From Bacillus massiliigorillae (lineage in GTDB: Bacteria; Bacillota; Bacilli; Bacillales; DSM-1321), in contig NZ_HG428741.1 in the NCBI RefSeq assembly GCF_000380245.2, positions 283,642 through 347,641 on the forward strand: a DNA stretch of 64,000 nucleotides, written 5' to 3'. This document shows positions 55,269 through 63,438 of the stretch, piece by piece. Positions within the stretch are counted from its first letter, which is position 1. Each line of letters opens with the position of its first letter. A program made the translations under genes and the position numbers. The notes beneath the pieces were generated by a model. It saw only the letters and a program-made list of their open reading frames with translations, was not told where the DNA came from and did not search any database.

Positions 55269-55549
55269 CGAAGAAACCACGCTCCATAAGCTAATTTATG
55301 AACATTGTTTTTTTAGTGTTTGTTCATCTATTTTAGCATATCGAAAAAAAAATCACAGATACTGATTTATTGAAAAATGCATCCTTTTAAAAAACATGAA
55401 AAATATAAAATTGTCATAAAAGAATCGGATTTTCTTAACTATTTTAATATACTATTCAATTAAGATGGAATAGATATTATCTCAATAAACTACTATGTTC
55501 AATTTATTTATGAAGTTTTATTGATTTAAAAAAATAAAGTGAAGTAATA

Positions 55550-56353
55550 GTGGTTTTGTTTGTTATTACTGTAAGAATGATTAAACGAATGGTGGGAGTG
55601 AGAAAACTGAACAAGGGCTGTCCTGAGGAATATCCTATTTCATTAATAGTCAATGGATATGAAATTGCTATTTTTCAGCTCACAAAGTTGGATTTAGAAG
55701 ATTGGGTATATGGCTATTTATATTCAGAAGGAATTATTACTCATTTATCAGATATTAAGAGTATTCATGTTGAAGAAGAGCAAGGTATTATTCGCGTTGA
55801 ACTTTCTACGCCTATACAAATCGAAGCTTTTTTTCAGAAAAAGAAACATTATACAGCTGGGTGTGGAAGAGGTGTTACCTTTTTCTCTATGACAGATGTA
55901 AAAAGCTTTCAACCAATCGATGCAAATGTCCATTATCAATTGAGTTATTTAATGCAGAAGAGAGTAGAATTTTCTAAGCTAACACCACTTTATTTACAAA
56001 CGGGTGGGATGCATGCTGCTTGTATAGTCGAACGTAATGGCCAGATTACGGTGCGAGAAGATATTGGTAGACATAATGCAGTTGATAAAATTATAGGACA
56101 TTGTTTGCGTAATGGATTAAATAGTGAAGAGCTAGTCATAATGACAACTGGTCGTATTTCTTATGAAATGTTATCAAAAGTGGCAAAATTCGGATTCCCT
56201 GTAGCTTTATCAAGAACAGCGGCTACGAAACAAGCTGTTCAATTAGCAAAGTTCTTGCAAATTGAATTGATTGGATATGTAAGAGGGAAAATGTCGATAC
56301 CATACACATCGTTTGGAAGAGTGACGAATGATGTTATTAGTAATAAGAAATAG
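55550..56353 (+). CDS. fdhD: FdhD, sulfurtransferase for formate dehydrogenase
   Basis: 267 residues. It transfers sulfur from a cysteine desulfurase to the molybdenum cofactor of formate dehydrogenase. The family motif TAGCGRG with the reactive C105 and the REDIGRHNAVDK signature are present. The start is uncertain: GTG 55550 has AAGTGAAG close by, and in-frame starts at 55556 and 55595 are alternatives. It is immediately upstream of the target enzyme's operon. Confidence 0.92.
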   Translation: MVLFVITVRMIKRMVGVRKLNKGCPEEYPISLIVNGYEIAIFQLTKLDLEDWVYGYLYSEGIITHLSDIKSIHVEEEQGIIRVELSTPIQIEAFFQKKKHYTAGCGRGVTFFSMTDVKSFQPIDANVHYQLSYLMQKRVEFSKLTPLYLQTGGMHAACIVERNGQITVREDIGRHNAVDKIIGHCLRNGLNSEELVIMTTGRISYEMLSKVAKFGFPVALSRTAATKQAVQLAKFLQIELIGYVRGKMSIPYTSFGRVTNDVISNKK

Positions 56354-56393
56354 AAATTAAGATTGTTAAATTAGCGAGACTAAACAAGCGTAA

Positions 56394-56447
56394 AAGGATG
56401 TTCGGAGAGTAATTAAAATTCACTTTTCGAATGCCTCTTATATATTT
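56394..56447 (+). terminator. Degenerate hairpin between fdhD and fdnG
   Basis: AAGGATGTTCGGAGAGT faces ATTCACTTTTCGAATGCCTC across a short loop. It is an imperfect member of the terminator family and lies just upstream of the fdnG ribosome binding site. Confidence 0.45.
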
Positions 56448-56469
56448 TTGTGTGAAGGAGGAAAATAAA

Positions 56470-59445
56470 ATGAACGTTACAAGAAGGCAATTCTTGAAGC
56501 TTTCTGGTGCAATGGCTGCTACATTAGCTGTAGTTGAACTTGGGTTTGACGATATGAAGGCACAAGCAAGCGCTAAGCAATTGAAAATTGCTAAGCTTAA
56601 GCCAACACCAACGATTTGTCCGTATTGTGCAGTTGGATGTGGAATTTTAGTATATTCGAATGAAAAAGATGTCGTGTATACAGAAGGAGATCCAGATCAT
56701 CCAATTAATCAAGGGACACTATGCAGTAAGGGAACTACGGTAAGGCAGGTGTATACGTCTGATCGACGTGTGAAAAAGCCGATGTACCGTGCCCCTGGAA
56801 GTGATAAGTGGGAAGAAAAAGATTGGAATTGGACATTAAATAAAATTGCAGAAAAAATGAAAGAAACACGTGATCGTACATTTATTACAAATGAAAATGG
56901 TATGACTGTTAATAAAACAGAAGCGATTGCATGTTTAGGTGGCGCAGCATTAGACAATGAAGAAACGTATTTATTATCTAAGTTTATGCGTGCTGGTATG
57001 GGCTTGACCTATATCGAACACCAGGCGAGGATATGACACTCGTCAACGGTTGCCGGTCTGGCACCTTCATTTGGTCGTGGAGCAATGACAAATCATTGGA
57101 CTGATCTTCAGCATTCGGATTGCATTTTAATTATGGGTGCGAATCCAGCAGAAAATCATCCAATTAGTTTTAGATGGATTTTAAAAGCAAGAGAAAATGG
57201 TGGAAAGATTCTTTCGGTTGATCCACGTTTTACACGTTCTTCTTCTCAAGCGGATGTGTATGCTCAGCTTCGTTCAGGAACAGATATCGCCTTCATGGGT
57301 GGACTAATTAAATATATTATTGATAATAAGCTTTACCATGAAGAATATGTGAAAGCATATACAAATGCTTCCACTATTGTAGCGGATGATTATTCTTTTG
57401 AAGATGGTATATTCAATCATTATGATGAAGCTGCAAGAAACTATGACAAAACAAAATGGGTCTACAAGAAAGATAAAGACGGTAATGTTATGAAAGATCC
57501 GACTTTACAGGATCCACGATGTGTTTTTCAAGTAATGAAGAAGCATTATGATCGTTATGACATCGATACAGTTGTCAAAATGACAGGAACACCTAAAGAG
57601 AAGTACTTAGAAATTATTGAGAATTTTGCAGCTACAGGTAAGGCAGGAAAGAGCGGAACGATTCTTTATGCCATGGGTGCAACTCAACATACAGTTGGCT
57701 CGCAAAATGTCCGTATTTACGCGATTGTTCAATTATTGTTAGGTAATATAGGCGTTCCTGGTGGTGGAGTAAATGCATTACGTGGAGAATCGAATGTACA
57801 AGGTTCTACGGATTTTGGCTTACTATACCACAATGTTACAGGATATATGGAAACGCCAACTTGTGCACCAACTGATGCAAAACTTAATACATTTTTAGAG
57901 AGAATTACACCTAAATCTGGTTTCTATACAAATAAGCCAAAGTTCTATGTAAGTTTACTGAAAGCATATTACGGTGACCAAGCAACAGCAAGTAATGAAT
58001 TTGGCTATCACTATATGCCGAAGTTAACACCGAAGAAAGATTATTCACATATGAAAATCTTTGAAAATATGTCAAAGGGCGAGATTGAAGGTTTATTATT
58101 GTTCGGATCTAACCCTGTTGTAGGTGGTCCTTCTACGAATAAGGAGAAGGGTGCACTTAAGAAGTTAAAATGGATGGTAGCAGTAGATTTATGGGAAACA
58201 GAAACATCTGCATTCTGGCAAAAGAAAGCAGGCAGTGATCCTTCATCTATTGATACGGAAGTATTCTTCTTACCAGCATGTGGTTCGTTTGAGAAAGAAG
58301 GAACTGTTTCAAATAGTGGACGCTGGATGCAATATCGTTGGCAAGCAATTGAACCAAAGCATGAGTCAAAAGCTGATTTAGAAATAATCCATATGCTAGC
58401 ACGACGTGTAAAAGGACTATATGAAGCTAGTGTAAATCCAGCTGATATGCCAATGAAAGCGATGACGTGGGATTATGGAGAAACAGATCATCCGGATATT
58501 GATTTAATTAGCCGAGAAATCAATGGCTATGATACGAAAACAAAGCAGCAGGTTCCTGCCTTTGGTAAGCTACAGGATGATGGGTCTACATGTAGTGGTA
58601 ACTGGATTTACTGTGGATTCTATCCAGAAAACGAGAATCTTTCAAAACGTCGTGATAACACCGATGAAGGTATGGGTAATTTCTTGAATTGGTCATTTGC
58701 ATGGCCGATGAATAGACGTATCCTATATAATCGTGCTTCATGTGATGTGAATGGAAAGCCTTGGTCAGAGGATAAAGTAGTTATTTATTGGGATGCTGCT
58801 AAGAAAGAATGGGTAGGTAATGATGTACCTGACTTTGCTAAGGATAAAGCACCTACAGCGGAAGGTGGACTAGATCCTTTTATCATGAATGCTGATGGTA
58901 AAGGGGCTTTATATGCTGCTATGGCTGAAGGACCTTTCCCTGAGCATTATGAACCATATGAAAGTCCGACAAAGAACTTGTTCTCTCGTGTTCAGTTAAA
59001 TCCAGCTGTACAAATACCTGCAAAAGGATTCGATACGAAGGGAAGTAAGAAGAAGTATCCTATCGTTGCAACGACTTATCGTATGTCTGAGCACTGGCAA
59101 TCTGGTGCTATGACACGTAACCAAGCATGGCTTTCAGAGTTAGTAAGTCATATGTTCATAGAAGTTGGTGAAGATTTAGCGAAGGAGAAGGGCATTAACA
59201 ATAAAGACCGCATTATCGTCACTTCTGCTCGTGGAGAAATCGAAGCATATGCACTTGTAACAAAACGATTCAAGCCGCATCAAGTTGATGGTGAAAAAGT
59301 TCATCAAATTGGTATGCCTTGGTGTTTTGGTTATAAAGGAATTGTTACTGGTGCTACTGCAAATACATTAACGCCGCATATTGGTGATGCTAACTGCAGC
59401 ATTCCTGAATTTAAAGCATTCCTGTGCGATATTAGGAGGGCATAA
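56470..59445 (+). CDS. fdnG: Selenocysteine-containing formate dehydrogenase-N type catalytic subunit
   Basis: 991 residues when the in-frame TGA at 57034-57036 is read as selenocysteine (residue 189). Context ARI-U-HSSTVAGLAPSFGRG matches the active site of E. coli FdnG. The N-terminus MNVTRRQFLKL is a Tat signal, so the enzyme works outside the membrane. An [4Fe-4S] motif CPYCAVGCG follows near residue 50, then the molybdopterin domains with NWSFAWPMNRR. A hairpin just 3' of the UGA is the insertion signal. Without recoding the gene would look like two ORFs (56431-57036 and 57085-59445). ATG 56470 follows AAGGAGGAAA. Confidence 0.96.
57034..57065 (+). promoter_or_regulatory. UGA selenocysteine codon and bacterial SECIS hairpin
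   Basis: UGA at 57034-57036 is followed 18 bases later by the apical loop GGTCT (57055-57059). The upper stem is GGT (57048-57050), a bulged T at 57051, GCC, the loop, then GGC and ACC (57060-57065). Bulged U, loop sequence and spacing are the same as in the E. coli fdhF signal recognised by SelB. Confidence 0.92.
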
Positions 59446-59447
59446 GG

Positions 59448-60272
59448 ATGGAATATGTGAAATTTATAGATGTCACGAAATGCGATGGTTGTCGAGCATG
59501 TATGGTAGCGTGTAAAAACTGGAACGACCTTCCTGCTGAAAATGAAGCATTTCATGGAAGTTATCAATCTCATGAAGAGTTAACAGCGAATACGTGGAAT
59601 GTTATTACATTTTTGGAGCAAGAGCAAAAGGATGGCAGTTTAAATTGGTTATTCCGTCACATGTCTTGTCTTCATTGTGGACAAGCTGCTTGTGAAAAGG
59701 CATGTCCAGAGTCAGCGATTAGTCATTCAAAGTTTGGTTCAGTTGTCATTGATCCTGAAAAATGTGTAGGTTGCGGATATTGTGTACAAAACTGTACATT
59801 CGATGTTGTGAAACTAGCCACATATAAAGATAAAAACGGTAAAGAGTATCGTAAAGCGCAAAAATGTACACTTTGTACAGATCGACTAGAGCAAGGATTA
59901 CAGCCGGCATGTGTAACAGCTTGTCATACAGACTGTCTTGTTTATGGCGATAGAAATCAAATATTGAAAGAAGCACAAGTACGTTTAACGAAAGTGAAGA
60001 ATCGTTTTCCAAATGCGAATATTTATAATCCTCAAGGTATTGATGGAACGGGTACGGTATATTTATTAGCAGATAAGCCGAGCGTTTATGGTTTACCTGA
60101 AGATCCACAAGTACCACTTTCGCAAATTGTTTGGAAGGATTATGCACAGCCACTGGGCAAAGCAATGCTAGGTGTAACTACGATGGCAGTAGTAGGTGCG
60201 ATGGTATCGAATAAATTCTTTAATCGTAAAGGTTCAGAGCATGAAGGAGGGCATGACCATGAGCAAGATTAG
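59448..60272 (+). CDS. fdnH: Formate dehydrogenase iron-sulfur subunit
   Basis: 274 residues with four ferredoxin-type cysteine groups (CDGCRACMVACKNW, CLHCGQAACEKACP, CVGCGYCVQNC, CTLCTDRL plus CVTACHTDC). A C-terminal membrane helix (about 234-258) anchors it beside the cytochrome subunit. It passes electrons from the molybdenum/Sec site to haem b. It overlaps fdnI by 14 bases. Confidence 0.95.
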   Translation: MEYVKFIDVTKCDGCRACMVACKNWNDLPAENEAFHGSYQSHEELTANTWNVITFLEQEQKDGSLNWLFRHMSCLHCGQAACEKACPESAISHSKFGSVVIDPEKCVGCGYCVQNCTFDVVKLATYKDKNGKEYRKAQKCTLCTDRLEQGLQPACVTACHTDCLVYGDRNQILKEAQVRLTKVKNRFPNANIYNPQGIDGTGTVYLLADKPSVYGLPEDPQVPLSQIVWKDYAQPLGKAMLGVTTMAVVGAMVSNKFFNRKGSEHEGGHDHEQD

Positions 60273-60942
60273 CAGTGATGGAAAATATGTCAAACGCTTT
60301 AGCAAATCGGTTATTATTGCTCATTGGATGAATGCAATTGCCTTCTTTGGTCTCTATATTTCTGCTTTACCGATGTATACGGAATTTTTTGATTGGCTCT
60401 ATCCGCTTTTTGGAGGGCCAGCTGGAGCACGATTATTCCATAGAGTATGTGCTGTTGTGTTTTTCATCCCGACCATATTCGTACTATTAACAGATCCGAA
60501 GAGCTTTATTTATTGGATTAAACAAATTTTCACTTGGAAAAAGCATGATTTTCAATTTTTCTTAGAGTTTCCTAAAGAATTTTTTGGGAAGCATGCGAAT
60601 GTGCCAAAGCAAGATTTTTACAATGCAGGTGAAAAGGTCAATTCATTACTACAAATTTTAATGACGATTCTAATAATGGGATCTGGCCTTGTGATGTGGT
60701 TCCCACAATTCTTCCCACACGGTGTGGTAATGTGGGCATATCCAATGCATAATATTGGCTTAGGTTTAGCAACAGCGGTTGTTGTAGGGCATGTTTACTT
60801 GTCTATAGGTCACCCTAATTCAAGACCTTCCATGCGAGGTATTACGAAGGGTGATGTAGATATTAAGTATGCGAAAGCTCACCATGGTCGCTGGTATGAT
60901 GAAGTAATGGAAGAGGAAAAGAAGAATAAGAAAGAAGCATAA
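60259..60942 (+). CDS. fdnI: Formate dehydrogenase cytochrome b subunit
   Basis: 227 residues with four membrane helices. Haem-ligand type histidines lie in IIAHWMNA, RLFHRVCAV, PMHNIGLG and VVVGHVYLSIGHP. It passes electrons to menaquinone. ATG 60259 is seven bases after AAGGAGGG; earlier ATGs at 60241 and 60253 are too near or before the ribosome binding site. Followed by a terminator. Confidence 0.93.
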   Translation: MSKISSDGKYVKRFSKSVIIAHWMNAIAFFGLYISALPMYTEFFDWLYPLFGGPAGARLFHRVCAVVFFIPTIFVLLTDPKSFIYWIKQIFTWKKHDFQFFLEFPKEFFGKHANVPKQDFYNAGEKVNSLLQILMTILIMGSGLVMWFPQFFPHGVVMWAYPMHNIGLGLATAVVVGHVYLSIGHPNSRPSMRGITKGDVDIKYAKAHHGRWYDEVMEEEKKNKKEA

Positions 60943-60948
60943 GAACAG

Positions 60949-60984
60949 AAGGGAAGAACAGCATTTTGTCGTTCTTTCCTTTTG
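60949..60984 (+). terminator. Intrinsic terminator of the formate dehydrogenase operon
   Basis: A nine-pair stem (GGGAAGAAC with GTTCTTTCC, one G-U) is followed by TTTT. Confidence 0.75.
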
Positions 60985-61017
60985 CTATAAGTTATGTATG
61001 TTTATAAATTTGCGTGG

Positions 61018-61170
61018 TGTCTAGCTTCATCGCCCAGCTCCAAGTGGACTTCACCATTCTTCCTCTGATAAGTCAACATCGAATCGCTTACCAGCTCTTC
61101 GTGTTTCCTTTATCTCGGTCGAAGGGCTCCAGTCTATACGGAGCTAATCGGGCGCTTACGCTTTTCTGAT
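61018..61170. repeat. Bacillaceae-type intergenic repeat
   Basis: The block runs from TGTCTAGCTTCATCGCCCAG to GGGCGCTTACGCTTTTCTGA and has near-complementary ends (CGCCCAGCTCC against GGAGCTAATCGGGCG). Many Bacillaceae genomes carry short repeats that begin TGTCTAGCTCCAGCGCC and end GCGCTTGCGCTTTTC; this looks like a variant. It is more GC-rich than the flanks. No gene is visible in it. Confidence 0.6.
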
Positions 61171-61204
61171 AAACAAGATATTCACTTTGAAAAGAGGGTT
61201 TTGG

Positions 61205-61999
61205 ATGACAGTAGATCAAGCAAGTTCACATGATTATCTACAAATACAGAAAGATCTTGTGACTATGCAAGAAAAATGGATGGAGCAAATTAATGTCCAA
61301 TTAGTTGATAAAAAATATCCAGTAAACGCGCCTTTATTACCGGAAGTAGAGTTTCAAGGCGATATTCAGTCATATAAACAGTGTTTGCTTGAGACAATGG
61401 AATATTTAGAGAATCAAAGACCCGCTCTTAAACCACAGTTATCAATCATTAAAGAAAAATTGACAGAAGAAAACTGTAGAAAATGGTTTGAAGCAGCTAT
61501 TATGATGAATGAATTTTATTTTGAGCACTTTGCTGAGGAAAGCGAAGTTGAAAAGTGGTTACCAGTCTTTTTAGCTGAGAGTACGTCACGAGTGTATATT
61601 AGACAAGCTGTAAATCAACTTCAAGAAGAGCTCTCAAAAAGCCAAGTAAAAGGGTGTTGTCCAGCTTGTGGTGAACCACCTCGCTTAGCAATCGTCGGAA
61701 AAAATGGTGGTAAAGAACTTGTATGTCCACGCTGTTATTATTCTTGGAAACAGAAAAAAATTAGTTGTGCTTATTGTGACAATGATGACCATGAACAAAT
61801 TATTATTATGAAGCCGGAAGGACAAGAGAGAGAGCAAATTATTGCTTGTGATTGCTGTAAAAATTACACGAAAGTCATTGATACCCGAGTTATGCTTGAA
61901 AAGTTAACACCTGAAATTCTTGATTTAACGACTATTCATCTAGATTATATTGCTCAAGAAGAAGGCTATGTATTAGGTGAAGAAGAGCTTACTATATAA
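61205..61999 (+). CDS. fdhE: FdhE, formate dehydrogenase accessory protein
   Basis: 264 residues. The C-terminal half has four CxxC motifs (CPACGEPP, CPRCYYSW, CAYCDND, CDCCKNY), the rubredoxin-like iron site of FdhE. It acts on cofactor or selenium chemistry in assembly of membrane formate dehydrogenases. ATG 61205 follows AAAGAGGG; an open frame begins at TTG 61187 without a good ribosome binding site. It is separated from fdnGHI by a terminator and an intergenic repeat. Confidence 0.9.
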   Translation: MTVDQASSHDYLQIQKDLVTMQEKWMEQINVQLVDKKYPVNAPLLPEVEFQGDIQSYKQCLLETMEYLENQRPALKPQLSIIKEKLTEENCRKWFEAAIMMNEFYFEHFAEESEVEKWLPVFLAESTSRVYIRQAVNQLQEELSKSQVKGCCPACGEPPRLAIVGKNGGKELVCPRCYYSWKQKKISCAYCDNDDHEQIIIMKPEGQEREQIIACDCCKNYTKVIDTRVMLEKLTPEILDLTTIHLDYIAQEEGYVLGEEELTI

Positions 62000-62019
62000 T
62001 ATTCTAGATTGAATAAAGG

Positions 62020-62165
62020 CATTTATCCCGTTCAAACAGGCGCTAAGACTCTCAATTCAAAACGGAAGCGAATGCAAGGCGTTTAAGTGGGAGATCAAGC
62101 GCCTGTAAGAACCCGATTGGTTCAACTCATGCTCGGTGGGGGATGAATGCCTCCCACCGAGTAAA
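62020..62165 (+). ncRNA. Structured element, possible relic of an IS605/TnpB-type RNA
   Basis: Three nested or serial stems lie in the fdhE-moeA gap: ACAGGCGCT (62036) with AGCGCCTGT (62098-62106), GAACC/GGTTC at 62109-62123, and CTCGGTGGG/CCCACCGAG at 62132-62161. Between the first arms an imperfect stem (CTCTCAATTCAAA and TTTAAGTGGGAG) remains. The pattern resembles the RNA-encoding 3' ends of TnpB transposons as I remember them. No transposase gene is left. The family is inferred, the stems are seen. Confidence 0.4.
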
Positions 62166-62195
62166 GTTTCACTTTATTTTAAAGGTGTGAGTTAT

Positions 62196-63428
62196 GTGAA
62201 GTTTTTTCAAGTGAAAACAGTTGAGGAAACAATAGGCTTAATAGAATCTTATATTCCAAATATAAAAGATGTAGAAAAAATTTCGTTATGGAATGCAAGT
62301 GGAAGAGTAGTAGCGCAGGATGTGATTGTTCGTGAAAATGTTCCGAGTTTTCGACGCTCATCTGTAGATGGATATGCTGTTAAAGCAGAGGATACTTTTG
62401 GAGCTTCAGAAAGTATGCCAGCCTTTTTGTCCGTGAAAGGCGAAGTGAGAATGGGTGAGGAAGTAACGTACACGCTACAAAAAGGGGAAGCGGTTTATGT
62501 CCCAACTGGCGGAATGCTCCCGAATGGTAGCGATACGATGGTTATGATTGAACATTGTGAACAGATGAATGAGTTATTAAACATATACCGTCAGGCTGTC
62601 CCAAATGAACATGTCGTTTTTCCTGGGGAAGACTTGAAAGAAGGAGAAATACTTGTTAAGAAACAGACAAAGCTTCGTCCGCAAGAAATAGGAGCTCTAG
62701 CTTCTCAAGGGATAGAAGAAGTTCCCGTCTTTCGTCGACCAATAGTAGGCTATCTATCTACTGGAGATGAAATTGTGTCCTTTAATAGGGAAGCTATTTC
62801 AACAGGTGAAATTCGAGATAGTAATGCACTAACTATTGGTACTATGACTGAACAGTGGGGTTATGAATTTGTATATGGTGGTATTGTACCAGATGATGAA
62901 TCAGAGCTGAAAAAAAAATCAGAGGAGCTATTACAAAAAGTAGATTGTCTAGTTTTATCTGGTGGTAGTTCTGTTGGAACAAAAGATTATTCTGTATCAG
63001 TCATTGATTCTTTAGGTAAACCAGGCGTATTTGTTCATGGAGTAGCAGTAAAGCCGGGGAAACCTACTATTCTGTCATGTGCTAATGATAAAGCAATTAT
63101 AGGGCTTCCAGGTCACCCTGCCTCAGCCATGGTTATTTATATGTTGTTTGGTCGTAAGATTTTAACAAAGCTAACAGGTGAGAAAAAGGAACAGCGATTG
63201 GATTATATGAGTGCAATCTCAACAAAACGTTTACCTTCTGTAACAGGAAGAACAGATTATATTCGTGTAAAGTTGACTGAAGAAAGCGGGCAAATGTACG
63301 CGGAACCTGTTCATGGTAAATCTGGTTTGCTTTTTACAATGGTAGCAAGTGATGGACTATTAGAAATTCCTTCAGCTAAAGAAGGAATTGATAAGGGAGA
63401 AGTAGTAAAAGTTATTAAATTAAATTAG
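62196..63428 (+). CDS. moeA: MoeA, molybdopterin molybdenumtransferase
   Basis: Inserts molybdenum into adenylylated molybdopterin. The 410-residue protein (411 in E. coli) has the MoeA domains with SSVDGYAVKAED near residue 54 and the MoCF_biosynth motif SGGSSVGTKDY. GTG 62196 is eight bases after AAAGGTG; upstream in-frame codons from 62136 are within the structured element. Adjacent to a second moeA-type gene and next to the formate dehydrogenase genes that need the cofactor. Confidence 0.93.
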   Translation: MKFFQVKTVEETIGLIESYIPNIKDVEKISLWNASGRVVAQDVIVRENVPSFRRSSVDGYAVKAEDTFGASESMPAFLSVKGEVRMGEEVTYTLQKGEAVYVPTGGMLPNGSDTMVMIEHCEQMNELLNIYRQAVPNEHVVFPGEDLKEGEILVKKQTKLRPQEIGALASQGIEEVPVFRRPIVGYLSTGDEIVSFNREAISTGEIRDSNALTIGTMTEQWGYEFVYGGIVPDDESELKKKSEELLQKVDCLVLSGGSSVGTKDYSVSVIDSLGKPGVFVHGVAVKPGKPTILSCANDKAIIGLPGHPASAMVIYMLFGRKILTKLTGEKKEQRLDYMSAISTKRLPSVTGRTDYIRVKLTEESGQMYAEPVHGKSGLLFTMVASDGLLEIPSAKEGIDKGEVVKVIKLN

Positions 63429-63438
63429 GTGTGAATGT

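Noticed and set aside
55281..55549. tRNA-Sec gene between selA and fdhD
   Set aside because: The stretch is AT-rich and has no cloverleaf, long variable arm or TTCGAATC-like T loop.
57034..57036. Stop codon splitting a formate dehydrogenase pseudogene
   Set aside because: The frame continues with high conservation on both sides, the residue is the known Sec position, and a SECIS-type hairpin with correct spacing follows.
62000..62195. Moco riboswitch upstream of moeA
   Set aside because: The position is tempting, but the stems and the GAACC-GGTTC hairpin do not follow the Moco RNA layout as I know it. A covariance search would settle this.
62136..62195. Longer MoeA starting at 62136
   Set aside because: The added residues fall in the structured element and have no ribosome binding site; GTG 62196 has one and gives the family length.
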